From: Cordylochernes scorpioides
Taxonomy: Eukaryota > Arthropoda > Arachnida > Pseudoscorpiones > Chernetidae
Length of the DNA: 64,000 nucleotides
Direction: 5' to 3'
Assembly: GCA_030710605.1 (NCBI GenBank)
Contig: CP092863.1
Span: 123,550,670-123,614,669 of the forward strand
The notes under the pieces were generated by a model. The model saw nothing but the letters and a program-made list of their open reading frames with translations. It was not told where the DNA came from and searched no databases. Position numbers and translations under genes: made by a program. Shown here in pieces: positions 19,276 to 31,839 of this stretch. The stretch's first letter is position 1. The number at the start of each line of letters is the position of its first letter.

Positions 19276-20596
19276 CAAGGTGTGTGTCCAATAAATAATA
19301 AGACTGGTCAAAAATAAAGAAAAAATAGAATGATTAAAAAAATATATTAGTATTTTTCAAAATAGTCCCCTCCCGCATCTATACATAATTTCCATCTCTT
19401 CTCCCATGATTTAAGACATTTAGAAAAGACATCTTTCGGGATGTTCTTCAAGACCTTTTTCGAATCTTCTATGATGGACTCTCTAGTGTCAAATCTCCTT
19501 CCTTTTAGAGCCATTTTGAGTTTTGGAAAGAGAAAAAAATCATTTGGAGCTAGGTCTGGGGAATAGGAAGGTTGTTGAAGTATTTGGATGCCGTGTTTAG
19601 CCAAATAAGTCAGTACAGATGTAGCGGTGTGTGGTGGTGCATTATCATGATGGATAATCCAATTTTTGGAACTCCACATTTCACTTCTTTTCAGACGAAT
19701 TGATTCACGTACAAGTCTCATAATGTTTAAATAAGACTCCTTATTGATTGTTTGACCTTCATCTAGATATTCATAATGCACAATTCCCTTTATGTCAAAG
19801 AACGTGACCAATAAGACTTTGTTTTTTGACTTGCAAAGTCGGGATTTCTTCGTTCTTGGTTCATCTTTTCCTTTCCACTCCATGGATTGGCGTTTTGTTT
19901 CCGGGTCATACCCGTAAACCCATGTCTTGTCTCCAGTTATTACTTTTTCCTTCCAATTAGGGTTTTCTTCCACCATTTCAAGCATTTTTTTGGCAACTTC
20001 AACGCGATTCTCCTTTTGTTGGATTGTGAACATTTTAGGGACAAATTTTGAAGGTGTCTTCTTTAACGGCAAGTCTTCTTTAATTATCGATCCAACTAAT
20101 GATTTTGATATCTCTGTTTCTTCCTCAATGTCCCGTAACCCTATTCGTGGATTTTCTTTTATCAAATTTGAAATTTGGCTCACCTTTTCAGGGTTCCTGT
20201 GCAGAATTGGACGTCCAACACGCTTCTCATCTTTCACCGATTCCATTCCATTTTTAAATCGTGAAAACCATCTAAATGTCGTAGGCTTATTTACATTTTC
20301 ATTTCCAAATGCCTATTTCAACAAATCTAAAGTTTCTGAAGCCGATTTCCCAATTTTGTAGCAAAATTTAATACAAATTCGTTGTTCGAATTTTCTATCC
20401 ATTACAAATTAGAAGTTGTTATGTAAGGCGTTCTTTTTACAAGCTTACAATTTGTCGACTGCGCGCGCAATCACGTGATGTGATATACTGCAGTGTAGCT
20501 GAAGCTTTCTATTTTTTTAATAGACTTTTAAAAATATATATATTTTCATTTTTTCTTTGTTTTTGACCGGTCTCATTATTTATTGGACACACCTTG
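19276..20596 (-). mobile_element. Second mariner transposon
   Basis: Inverted ends AAGGTGTGTCCAATAAATA and complement, TA on both sides, 1321 bp. The termini differ from the 3502-4828 element, so this is a separate family. It carries a transposase gene with one stop. Confidence 0.88.
19347..20402 (-). pseudogene. Mariner transposase (DD34D) with one nonsense codon
   Basis: The full frame runs from MDRKFEQRICIKFCYKIGKS at 20402 to GGDYFEKY at 19347, about 351 residues. A single in-frame TAG lies at codon 30 (20315-20313). Catalytic motifs VITGDKTWVYGYD, IIHHDNAPPHTA and YSPDLAPNDFFLFPKLK are present with 34 residues between the last two Asp. The usual TGDE is TGDK here. One substitution from an open frame, it is a young inactive copy. 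Confidence 0.9.
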
Positions 20597-20640
20597 TAGT
20601 TTTGATTTATTCAATGTTTTTTGTTTTTTTTTTAAATTAT

Positions 20641-20936
20641 TATTATCCCTAGTACACGTGGTACAGACCACGATAATCATGGTGGGCAGAAGTAGGCGAC
20701 TGCTTTTACTGTAAGTGCACCACATGTCTACACATGTGAAAAGCAGTTCGACTTTGTACTTACAAATGTGCCTGAGCCCCGTTTGGTTATACTTGCACTC
20801 GCTGGTGGGGTTGGACTTTTGCAAGAATCGGGGTCCATTGGAGCATTTTTTTTAACATAAAAAAGTGCCCAATGCGGGAATCGAATCCGGGTCGTAGCGG
20901 TCGAAAACCAACGTTTTAGACCATCCTTCCACCGAC
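20641..20936 (-). mobile_element. tRNA-derived SINE, copy 1
   Basis: On the minus strand a tRNA-like head (A box region GGATGGTCTAAAACG, B box GGATTCGATTCCC) starts at 20936, then a body with GGGGCTCAGGCACATTTGT and CATGTGTAGACATGTGG, ending TACCACGTGTACTAGGGAT before an A/T-rich tail. Copies at 36694-36982 and 51062-51325 share head, body and tail. Confidence 0.8.
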
Positions 20937-21164
20937 ATTATATAATACTTCCCTACCAAAGAGCGTCGCGCGCGGTAAAAAAGAACAGATAACCCATAAA
21001 ATGTGGACAGACCTCTACATCCAAGATGACTCCACCAGAAATCTAAGAAAAATTTCAGTTACCTAGAAACTACTGCTCTCAATGTTTCAAACTATCAAAC
21101 ATGGATTTACCCAACAACAATCCCGACTGGCCATGATGACATTCAGGCAGACTTTGCAAGGGTA

Positions 21165-21470
21165 TTGAAAGAAGACCCAAATTGCCTCCATTGTCAAGAT
21201 GAAGACCAAACCGTGAACCTCTTCATCTGCCCAACCTTCCAATACCAAAGATTCCTGACGGCCACCCTCCTAGGGATCACCAACCTAAGTACAGCATCCC
21301 TAGAACATCTCCCAAGAAAGAAATCTTCCCACCTCAGTAATTGGACTTCCACTGACATTGTAAATGAAGCCAAGAAGACACAGGTCAGAAGGACAGCCCG
21401 GGTAGTTTGTGACTTTTTTACGTTGCTCCAGGAATCTGGGTTACTTAAACAAATAAAATTATATTTCTAA
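21165..21470 (+). pseudogene. LINE C-terminal zinc-knuckle fragment
   Basis: The open end reads CLHCQDEDQTVNLFICP, which resembles the C-x2-C...H...C motif at the end of LINE ORF2 proteins with the His lost, then about 80 residues to IKLYF. 20998-21164 upstream is probably the same element but broken. 21480-21840 is AT-rich with no gene. Confidence 0.5.
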
Positions 21471-21839
21471 AACAATAACACGCCATATACAGCAAATGAA
21501 AACATTAAGACGCGAATGCTTCTTTTCACACTTCAATCAAAAAATATTTAAAAAATAATATAATAATTTAAAAACTAAAAGCTAAACGCATCGTTTTGGC
21601 TCTTAGTATCAATGATTTTCATTTATTTATTATAATGTTTCTTTGCACAATGCACAACCACTGAACTAAAAAATAAATCTCCAATCAGCGAGCTTGGCGC
21701 CATATTTACATATATACTGATTATAGGACATACAGCAGCCAACTACCTCCCTGTAAAGGACAACATCTAGTTTCAGAGCAAAAAGGTTTGTGGGCGGCAT
21801 GGAATTCTAGGCGGAGTCAGATAACAAATTATTTAACAC

Positions 21840-22015
21840 AAAGCAATAACGCGCCATCTATACATATAAAATAAAAGGATTTAAAAGCGCGAATGTTTCT
21901 TTTATACATAAAACGAACTTCTACTGTCCTTACTGCGATGAAAAAAATATATTGGGAGGGCTTGGCTCATCAGTGGTGAACCCTCCCAGCGGTTTCGCCA
22001 ATTTAATCCACCAGA
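21840..22015. mobile_element. Foldback-element arm (CTACTGTCCTTACTGCGATG family)
   Basis: Shares CTACTGTCCTTACTGCGATG, then GGGAGGGCTTGGCTCATCAG and TGGTGAACCCTCCCAGC, with 34325-34420, 52580-52882, 58437-58560 and, in reverse, 36525-36640. GGGAGGG and CCCTCCC pair, giving a strong local hairpin. Non-coding. Confidence 0.65.
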
Positions 22016-22341
22016 CCGCTTCTCAGAGCTCTAATATTGTATTGGATCATTCTGCTTTTATATGCTACACTGAAGGATGGAATCTTAGAAATGGTTTTCA
22101 AGTAAACTATGGACATAAGCTTATAGGACAGTAGAATTACATTCAAATATTTGCTTCGAGCAATGCTCTTCAGCAAACCATAAAGATATATTACAATAAA
22201 TTTATTGTAAAATCAACTTTTAATTACATTTATTTAATACAAATTATCAGGAGGGGTTAAATTGTTGTATACTACATGTTGATGTTCTTTTTGTGTCTGT
22301 GTGTGGTCAAATATCATTTCTAGATTATAAAATGTTAGATA

Positions 22342-22745
22342 TACAGGGTGATCCAAAAGTCCCGCACAACTTTAAAAATTAATAACTCCGCGAATATTCA
22401 CGCTAGAGCAATGCGGTAAACACCATTGTGTTCAGGATGCAATGGGATTTTTTATGGCAAATAATGTAAAATTCGAAATTGATTTTAGTTACAATTTTAT
22501 TCGCCAGATGGCGCTCTACCAGAATCAGAGATTCAGCGGCCAAATTGTTTGATAAATTGAAAAATATAACTGATCGACACGTATTTTTCCTTTTTGAATA
22601 CCAGGAAAGAACCCTAATAATATCAAATAACAAATTAATAAAACACCACTTCGCCAAAAGTATGAAGAATTGGTTAACGATTTTCAAATACAATCAGAGA
22701 TATGTAAAATAGGTAAATGCAAATTAAAACATGTAGCAAAAAGAA
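22342..22745 (+). mobile_element. MITE with TACAGGGTGATCCAAAAG end, copy 1
   Basis: About 404 bp starting TACAGGGTGATCCAAAAGTC. The inverse copy at 33383-33782 is nearly the same over its whole length. No ORF of note. The start is like mariner-type termini, but no matching opposite end is clear. Confidence 0.7.
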
Positions 22746-22873
22746 AATTGATATTTTAGATACGGTTTGTTTCCGAAGATAATAAATTTCTAATATTTTT
22801 AATTCAACTCTCACTCAGTATCGATTATATTTATTTTAATTCATTTGAAAAATATGTATCTATCTCTGATAAT

Positions 22874-23713
22874 TTATTTTACTCTGGAATGCCGTTGTTG
22901 TTGTCGTGTCCAATAAAGAGCCTCAGATGTACCATGCATCTCCATCACATCAGCAGCAATGTCCACTATCTTGGGTGTGTAAAGCTGCTGCTCTGGGTCT
23001 ATGTCAAATTTCTGCAAGGCTGCGGCCATTGCTGGACATGAGAATATGTGGGTAGGTGTAAGTTCCACACCAGGACAATTGTTGCATGCCCTATAGGTTC
23101 TTGTGCCATCTGGATGTATTGTCATTCCTTTATAGTGTTTTGTTCTAAGTCTTGTTATAGTTTTTGCCATTTTTCTCTCAGAGTTTATTTCGCATTTTGA
23201 TCTTTTCTTATTTTTTTGTTTAATTATCTTGTATTCTGACAAAGAATCAGCGTCAAATAATGACATTTGTTCTTTCCTTTGGCTCAACTTTCTGGCTTCC
23301 TTTGCCAATTCAAATGCCATTTCATTACCCCCGATCCCAGCATGGGCAGGGATCCAATGTAGAATGCAGTTATTCTCCAATGGTTCCAGTTGGGTAAGTA
23401 ACGAGTGTATTTTCTGTGTGATTTTAGTATTGCCCTTCTGAATTGCTTCTAGAGCGGATATGGAGTCGCTGTATATTAAAATTTCTTCTGCTTGATGCAG
23501 GGATGGTTGGTTAAGGCATACATCAAGGGCTTTCCAGATAGCTGTCAGTTCACAAGTGAAGTTTGACGAAATCGGTCCTGCTCCTTCTTTGATTTTGATG
23601 TTTGTTCCATCTTGCAGTATTATGTTAATTCCGGCCCCTCCATTACTCAGGGTAAGGTCTGAAGATCCATCTGTATATGCTGTTAAAGGGCGTGGCCTAG
23701 CATTTTTAATCAA
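22874..23713 (-). pseudogene. LINE A: RNase H and C-terminal region
   Basis: A 279-codon frame holds an RNase H1-like domain: TAYTDGSSDL (first Asp), CELTAIWKAL (Glu), LIYSDSISALEAI (Asp) and WIPAHAGIGGNEMA (His/Asp region). A Cys/His tail CNNCPGVELTPTHIFSCP follows. It fits the end of ORF2 in I/Jockey-type LINEs that carry RNase H. Upstream reverse transcriptase is absent: the element is cut at 23713, where an opposite-strand LINE starts. Confidence 0.85.
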
Positions 23714-23715
23714 TA

Positions 23716-26700
23716 ATTTGTACTATGAGGACATAGCCGTTAATATTCCAAACACATTAGACCTCGAAACCCAAGGTATCAAAGTCTACCTCAATCAAAA
23801 CAAAGCCATCAACATATACAATATGTATCACCCTCCAAACAATACATTTATTGACGATGGAACAATGGCTCAATTTCTTACAGACAACACTATTATTTTA
23901 GGTGACCTTAATGCCAAACATCAACTATGGGGATGTTCTACGCCAAACCCAAGAGGCAAAATACTATAAAACATATTTGACGACAATGCCTTCATGTGCT
24001 TAAATGATGGGAATCCTACCCATCATTCCTACAGCTATAATACTGCACAAGCCCTTGATATAAGTTTTTACTATCCTGACATTTTCCACAAATGCAAATA
24101 GCAAATATTAAAAGGTTTTGAAAGTGATCATTTGCCTAATTTGATAGAAATTAGCACCAAGACCAAAACTAGCTCAATTAAGAAAAATTATGGAACTTCA
24201 AAAAGGCTAATATGATATCTTTCGAAAACACCATTATTAAAGCAGCCAAAGTTTCAATACCAAGAGGTTATATTAAGAAATGGATTCCAAATTATACACA
24301 CCAGGCAAAAAATATTCAAACACTTATAACTAAAAGAAATGAACTACAAAAAGTGCACCCAAAACCAAACAAATTGTAGAACTGAACTGAACATTGTGAT
24401 TGCAAAAATAAAAAGATTATACGTAAATGTGAAAAGGGAAAAATGGAAACAAACTTGTGAAAACCTGAACCCAAGAAACCCAAATATAAAACTTTGGAAT
24501 TTGGCAAAACAAATTGACAGAGTCCAGCCACAAACTGAAAACACAAATATGATTGAGAATACAGATGGTACACCAGCAACTAATGACAAAATTGCTGCCA
24601 ATCTTTTAGGTAATTCATATCAAATAAGTAGTATAATCAAGGTTGAAAAAAGGCCCGAAAGATTATTCATGACTGTAAAAATGTCACCAGCACTCATAAT
24701 ATTTTCCATGAAAAAAAATCAATATGAAAGAGCTAGCTTATGCATTAGAAAACACTGACCTAAACAAGACTCCTGGGCCAGATGGAATCCATGGCCGAAT
24801 GATATCAAACTTGGGCAAAATTGGCAAAGAAAGACGTCTTAATATTTTCAATAACTCCTGGAAAACTGGAAAATTGCCTCAAGACTGTAAAAATGCAACA
24901 ATAATTCCCATTTAAAAACTTGACAAATCTGCTGATGACCCAAAATACTACCGACCTATCTCCCTCACAAATAGTTGCTGCAAATGAATGGAAAAAATTA
25001 TATTCAGACGACTCACCTACCACCCCGACACAAGAAATCTCTTACCAGAAGAACAATATGGATTTAGGAAAGGACATGGGACAATAGTCCAACTCTTATT
25101 TTTCACACAGAAGGTAAAAGATGCACGAAACAAAAAGCCAACTAACCACACCATAGCTGCTTTTTAGACCTTACACAAGCTTTTGATAAGGTATGGAAAA
25201 ACAAGTTAATTACAAAATTATACAAACATTTCAAAATTGATGGAAAAGCTATCACTTGGATAAATTATTCCAAGTCAAATATAATGGCACTTTATCTAAA
25301 ACCTTCAAATTGTACCAAGGATTACCACAAGGATCAGTCCTTAGCCCAACTCTCTTCACCCTATTTATTGCAGGCATAGAAGACAAATTTTCACATAAAA
25401 CCAATATTGGACTTTTCGCTGATGACATTATTCTATGGATCAGCAACACTAACTGGAAAAAAGCTGAAAGAGATTTGAACAAGACTATTCTCCACCTAGA
25501 AAAATTTGCTAATAAACATAAATTTGAATTTAACCCCCAAAAATCTGAAACCTGTCTTTTTACTACCGATAAGAAACTATACAAAATAAGACCAAATATT
25601 ATTCTGAAAGAACAACAATTGCAATATAATAAACATCCTAAATATCTCGGCTACACCCTGGATCCAGAAATTAACTCCAGTAAACATATTGAATGAGTTG
25701 TTAGAAAAGGAAGAGACCGACTAAAAATCTTGAAATATATTTCAGGAAGAGTGGAGAGCTGAAGCAACAACACTAAAATTAACTTACACATCTCTAATGA
25801 GACCTATCTTGGAATATGGATATCAAATCTATGGTACAGCATCTGAAACAAATCTAAAAACACTGGAAAGGATACAACTAAATGCACCTAGAATTATTAC
25901 AGGTCTTCGAAATACCTGCCCTAATAATATTGTACTTTGCGAGGCAGACATTATGCCCTTAAAGGATAGAATAAGCTACAATCTGCCAAAATATATAAAC
26001 AAAATCGAGAGTTATGAAAATAAACACAGAACTTTCAATTACATACTTATTTGGGAACCCAATATAAGACTCAAAAAGGAAGGCCCTCTCCACCTGGCCA
26101 AAAGAAATGGATTTTTAAAATATAAAGTGGAAAAATATTATTTAGCTGAAAAAATATCTACATGCGAACCACTAACAAAATGTTATTTTTAATGCCACTT
26201 TAAACGAACCCACCAACAAACAATACTAAAATCCAGAATACTTAAAACAATTATCATTAGAAATAATTAATAAAATTCCTAAAAATGCAATAACTATCTA
26301 TACCGATGGTAGCAGAGACGAGTTGGGACACACTGGCAGTGGCTCTCTCATTAAAACCACAAATGGCAATGAGAAAATGAACAGAAGAAACCCAAATTTT
26401 TGCTCAATCTTCAGATCAGAACTTATAGCCATCTATGAAGTCTTAAAATCCATCAGAAATACTAAACATCACGATATATGGATTCTTACTCAGAGTAGAA
26501 GTGCCATACAACACTTGAGTCACACAGGGGAACTTAGAGACAAAGTAAGCAGGAACATAATTGGTTATCTCCAAAAACTCTCAATACCTCAAAAATTCAC
26601 CTTCAATGGATACCCTTACATGTTTGCATTGAAGGCAATGAAGCTGCTGATGCGCTAGCGAAAAAAGGCACAAAAGAACCCTTGCTACAGAAAAATAAAC

Positions 26701-26990
26701 TTACTTTTAAAGAAATAGAAACAGTAGCCAAAATAAACAAGAACTGGAGGATCCCACCTAAGCACAGTTGGTACACCCTAGAAGCAGATGGCCACCCAGA
26801 CCTTTCAGTCCACAAGCCGGCATGCGAAGCATGCCCTTCGCTGCTATTCTGTTCAACTCATAAGCCAAGTAACGGTATCCAAGCTAGTGCATGGACATTG
26901 TACCTGGAAACACCACCTCCCAGACAACGTGTCTGGAAGGATTTCTATACCGATGTCCTTTAATCACAGCAAAATAGGAAACTATCTACT
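23716..26990 (+). pseudogene. LINE B: endonuclease, reverse transcriptase and RNase H, decayed
   Basis: Plus-strand pieces in order: APE-type endonuclease (LGDLNAKHQLWGCSTPNPRG near 23900), RT fingers (LNKTPGPDGIHGRM near 24760; PKYYRPISL-like near 24940), RT palm (LPQGSVLSPTLFTLFIAGIE near 25325, FADDIILW near 25413), thumb (LRPILEYGYQIYGTASE near 25800) and RNase H (IYTDGSRDELGHTGSG near 26300). Stops and frameshifts break it into at least six frames. The RNase H is unlike that of LINE A, so these are different families. The N-terminus of the endonuclease is missing. Confidence 0.85.
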
Positions 26991-27057
26991 GTGTCCAGCA
27001 GGGACCGCGGGGAGGCAGCTCCCGGTCGACTCTGTTCACTCACAGCTGAGGAAAAGC

Positions 27058-29364
27058 TCAGCTGCCACGTCGTGGGGCTTTTTCAAGAAGCTTGCTGTGA
27101 TTTCTCAGCAGCTTACTCTCGATCGCGCCCCTCGCCCTCCTTCTCTCTTCCTGCACACCCACTACCCTTGGACAATCCAAGACGTAGTGGCGTGCATTCA
27201 CATCCCTTTCTCCATATACGCAATCAGGGTTTCTCTTAATTTTAAATCTGTGGAGACTTGGGGAAGAGCCCATGTCCCGAACTACCCTAATGAGTTTGTG
27301 GGACATTACCTTACAGAGGTACTTGGGTGTTGTTACCCCATTGAATACCGCTCTCCCCTTCACACTGTTCCTCCATCTGTCCAACCATAAGTCCTGGACG
27401 TGACCCCTGATCCTCCTATAAACTTCTTTCTTGGTCACTGGGGTCCTCAGTGATCTACCTCTAAAGCATCCTGCCTTAGCGATCCTGTCTGCGAACTCAT
27501 TACCTTCGATGAGGCTGTGTCTCCTAAACCAAGGGAGCTCCGGAGCCCGCGTCATCATCTCCAGCTCCTGGATTATTTGATGCGCGAGTTGCCCTTTCTC
27601 CAGATTGATAACGACGAGGGCCGACATACAATCTGAATAGAGGCGGTCCGGGCGGAAGTTCTTCTCGGCACACACTCTGAGGGCTACCCTGATCGCAACC
27701 AGCTCGGCTGAAAAGACCAATTCGTCCACTCTGAGTGCTAAACCTTCTTGGAAGATCAGCTCTCCATTAGTGTATATCACTACCCCAGCTCCAGTATTGG
27801 TTCCAGACTTACTACCATCAGTGAAAACCTCCGTGCCAATCCCTGTCGGCCCTCTAGGACTCCAATTCCACTTTGGCAACCACTGCGGAGGCTTCCTTGT
27901 GTCCCTCTTCGATTCCAGGGCCCCCGCTTAAAGTCCCAGGGCATCTTCCCTTTTCTCCCAGATCTTCTGTCTGATGGTCTCCTCCTCTAGTTTCAATCCC
28001 AGGGGAATAAGCCCAGCGAGGACCAAAAAGGCCTCACTGCTGGTAGTGCGATATCCCCCTATGATTCTGAGTGCCGCTGTCCTCTGCACTCTCTCTAGAG
28101 TTGTTGCCACCTTCTGATCCCTGTTTCGGCGCTACCAAGCCCCGGAAGCATATAGCAAGATTGGATCGACACAGGAGAGGCAGAGGTTCCTAAAAATAGT
28201 ACCCTCCTTCTCTCCCCCCCCCTGTTGAGGGCCAACCAGGACAGGCCTGCACAACGCCTCCCTGCCTCTCGCCACCATCTCCTCCGCCTGGTATTGCCAA
28301 CCCATCTTGTCATCAATGACCACCCCCAGGATGGTCATCCTATTGACCAACGCTACCCTCCGTCCTTCCATCCGGATAGCCGGCTTGTGTTCCCATTTGA
28401 TCCCTTTCCTTTTAGTTCTTATGTCCCTAGGCTTAAAGCTGAGGGCTTTAGTTTTGGAGACATTGAACTTAAGGCCAGAGTCATGGGCCCAGATCGAGAA
28501 AATTTGGAGAGAAGTTTCAACAAACTTCTCAGCCTTCGCTCTCGAAGCAGTCTCAATGATGAGGAACTGGTCGTCAGCATAGAGAACCAGCCTGTCTCCC
28601 TCATGGAGCTCCTCCTGGAAAACGGTGTTTACCAGGATATTCCACAGAATAGGTCCGCAGCAAGAGCACTGGGGGCAACCCCTAGCACAGTTTCTTTCCA
28701 ACTTCCGCCCACCAAAACTGAGGCTAATCCGTCTATCCCTCAGGAAGTCACGAATCAAGCTGCACAAATTATCAGGACAACCCATGTCCATCAAATTTCT
28801 CATCAACTTGTTCCAGCTCATGGAGTTGAACGCGCCATCAATGTCCAGGGCCACGAAAAGAACCCAAGCACCCTTATTTAAGCCCATCTCAACCCCCTCT
28901 AACACCTCGTTCAGAGCTGTGGTTGTGGACTTCCCTTCCCTAAAACCATGTTGGAAAGAGGAAAGGAGCTCATTACTCTCTAGCCAGTGCTTCAGTCACT
29001 GAGCTAGTAGGCTATCCAGGACCTTACCTAGACACACTAGTAAAGAAAGCGGACGATAATCATTAGGAGAATTACCCTTTCTACCAGACTTTTCGAGAAG
29101 CACTACTCGGGCAACCTTCCATGCCTCAGGAAATGTACCAGTGTCCAGGCACTTATTGAATAACCTGGAAAGAAGCGATGGGTGCATCCTTACCAGGGCT
29201 TTCACGACCGTGTTATCGATCCCTTCGGGACCAGAAGATTTCCTTTTGCCGAACTTGAAAGCCATCAGTTTCACCTCATTCTCAGAATAGGGCGGATCCA
29301 CCAAACCACAAGTGGTCAGAGAGATCTCGTCCTCTGGTTCCTCGTTTCGGAAGTGCCGATCCAA
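27058..29364 (-). pseudogene. LINE C: reverse transcriptase and RNase H, one frame with three stops
   Basis: From MDRHFRNEEPEDEISLT at 29364 to LLEKAPRRGS at 27058 the coding frame never shifts. Only TGA (28998-28996), TAG (28134-28132) and TAA (27930-27928) interrupt it. Motifs: KSSGPEGIDN, DYRPLSLL, DIDGAFNSMSW, GCPQCSCCGP (normally GCPQGSxLGP), LYADDQFLI near 28580, then RNase H with FTDGSKSGTNTGAG, AELVAIRVAL, YSDCMSALV and C-terminal CVYGERDVNARHYVLDCP. It is 5'-truncated right after the 3' end of LINE D. I/R1-group affinity is an impression only. Confidence 0.87.
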
Positions 29365-29374
29365 GTTGTTTTTA

Positions 29375-31830
29375 TTTTGTCTTCTGCTTTCGAGCCAGTA
29401 GGTCTAGAACACATTCTCTCTGAATTTTCTCATTGTTGGTGGATGAAACAGCACCAGTGATTATTTTGGCCGCTTTTGCTTGAACACTGTCTAGTCTTAC
29501 TTTTAGTGATGAGCTTGAGGGAGCCTAGACCGGTGTTGCATATTCCATTATCGGTCTTATTAAGGTGGTATATGTTGTTCTGAGAATTCTGGGTTTTGCT
29601 CCCCAATTTGTTCCACATAGCCTTCTCAGAATGTTTAGTTTTCTGATAGCTCTATCTGAGGTGCTAATTATGTGCTATGAAAATTAAAATTCCTCATAAA
29701 TAATAATTAAAATAATTTTGTTGACATCTTGTCAATACATACACAGTCTGCACTATTAAAAAAAGATAATATGCATTATATACACTATGTACAATGAATA
29801 TGGCGCCTCTGCCAGCGCTGCAGAGTTTGGTGGATTATCGCCAGTGGGTCTCCAGCGACACCACGCATTTTGCGATCTACGATGAATACGTAGATCGCGT
29901 ACTTCGCCGCTTAGGAGATGGTGATGGCGTGGTCCTCGAGACCAACTGGAAAGATCCAGGACTGCAGTATCACACCTAGGTATTATGGATTTCTAATTTT
30001 ATCAATTATTTGTTTGTTTATGCTTATTTTGTGGTTATATTTATGCCTTTTTCCCTGGGAGTGGAGAAGACGCATAGGTTTGGTTTTATTGGGTTTATGG
30101 TCATTTGGAGTTCCATTGCCCACTTCTCCAGTCCTCTCATTGATGTCTTCAGTATCTTTTACGATTTTTCTATGCTGCTACTTGTGTGCCATATGGCTTT
30201 ATCATCTGCATAACAGGCAACCTTTGTGTCTTCAGTGAGGTAAGGATGTATGTCGTTAATATACAGCAGATAGAGTAGAGGACTGAGCACAGATCCCTGA
30301 GGTACACCAGCCCATGTTCTTCCTTCCTTGGAAAATTCTCCATTGACCTGAACCTTTAACCTTCTTCCCCTTAAGAAGTCTGCAATCCAGATTAAGGTTT
30401 TTCCTCTTACTCCGATGTTATGCAGCTTTTCACGTAATTTTTCCCTCCATACTCGATCAAAAGCTGAGGTCATATCAAGGAATATAGCCGTGGTCTTCTT
30501 TCGCGGTTTTTTCCCGGAAAGAATCTATTATTGATTGACAGAAGTAGAACAGTTGATCAGTTGTACAGTGCTGGGATCTATAGGCCGTTTGGTAGAGGTT
30601 TATTTTATTATTTTTGTGAGCCAGACTATGAGCCTAGAGTGGATAATTCGTTCTGGTATTTTACAAAGTATGCTGGCGAGAGCAATTGGCCGATAGTTCT
30701 TGTATTCCTTGGCATCTTTGTTTGGCTTCAGTATTGGCACTATAATTGATATCTTCCAATTCTTTGGTAGTTTACCAGTTTGCCATGAAATGTTAAGTAT
30801 TCGTAGGAGTTGATTATTAGCTCTGACTTCAAAGTGTTTAATCATTTGACCAAAGATTAGATTATCTCTTGGTGACCTCTTGGATTTTTTTATTGATGAG
30901 TTTAGCTCATTCAGTGTGAAGTCTCTCGAGAAAATATCTTGTTGATGGAAGTTTCTTGCTTGTTTAACTAACTGGTTTATATTATTTTTAGAGTCCTGTC
31001 TTCATTCGTATAGTTGAGTATGGGAGTGCTTGAAAGATATTCAGCAATTATGTCAGCCATCTGTTTGTTCTCGTTCTCGCTGTTCTATTCATATCGGTTA
31101 GAGTATTGGAGGATTGGTGTTGGTTTTGATTGTTCTCTAACACTCTAATTATATTCCAGTGTTGGCTGTCCTTTCTTGGATCCATTTTTTTCGCAGAATT
31201 CTGCCATTTTTCTTGTTTGAATATCCAAATTTCTTGTTATATTTTGTGAATAATTTCAATGAGTTCCTTTCTGTTTTATTTGTTTTAAGAAGTCCATTGA
31301 TATTGTCTCTCTCTCTGAAATCATTGCCTCGATGTTGTGGTCCTTCCAGTAAGGTATCCACAGGTCTTTACGTCTACCTCTAGTTATCGATGCTCTTTTG
31401 CAGCTTTTTAATGTTCGAAGAGAATTTTTCCAAGCTTTTGTCAAGCTTCTGTAATTTAATTTTTCGTTGCACAGTTCTTCAAGCTTTTCTGTGAATTTTT
31501 TTCAAGTCGGCTTTCCTAAAGTTCCATGTTCTTTTATTCTAATGGACATTCTCAATTTTGAAGTTTAGGGTTGTTAAAATTGGTCAGTGGTCACTGATTG
31601 CACCTCTCAGGATTTTCCATTGTGTTGTGGGTGCGATGTTGTAATTTATCGCTGTGATGTCTATTGCGGATTCTGTGCCTGTGGACTTAGATAGATAGGT
31701 GTTCTCTCCGTTATTTAACGGTGTAAGGTCGAGGTCGGTTAGCATGTCCTCAACCTACTGACTTTTGTTATCCTGGACAGGTGATCCCCGAATTGAACTT
31801 TTGGCGTTAAATTCGCTGAAGTATGATTGT
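29375..31830 (-). pseudogene. LINE D: endonuclease, reverse transcriptase, interrupted and decayed
   Basis: Minus-strand order: end of APE-type endonuclease (NAKSSIRGSPVQ near 31800, RGAISDH near 31600), linker (31361-31149), RT fingers (WKISIIVPILKPNKDAKEY and NYRPIALAS near 30740), palm (TSAFDRVWREKLREKLHNIG near 30470, AGVPQGSVLSPLLYLLYIND near 30300, CYADDKAIWH near 30215), KYLGVIL near 29970, thumb (LRRLCGTNWGAKP near 29630, RPIMEYATPV). About 200-300 bp of extra sequence separates YLGVIL from the thumb. It ends with AAATAAAAACAA at 29375, next to LINE C. Confidence 0.82.
29794..29979 (+). other. 61-codon open frame inside an insertion in LINE D
   Basis: The frame starts MNMAPLPALQSLVDYRQWVS and ends KDPGLQYHT. 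It is GC-richer than its surroundings and holds a perfect 10-bp stem (GCGATCTACG / CGTAGATCGC, loop ATGAATA) near 29872-29898. Its last bases overlap LINE D's YLGVIL codons on the other strand, so the 3' end may be fortuitous. Adjacent 29700-29757 resembles a MITE end at 12145-12190. I do not recognise the protein; it may be a chance frame. Confidence 0.2.
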
Positions 31831-31839
31831 GATATCCGA

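Noticed and set aside
24316..24601. Minus-strand hydrophobic frames that look like membrane proteins
   Set aside because: They lie opposite Lys/Asn-rich LINE B coding sequence, and AAA/AAT codons read backwards give Phe and Ile.
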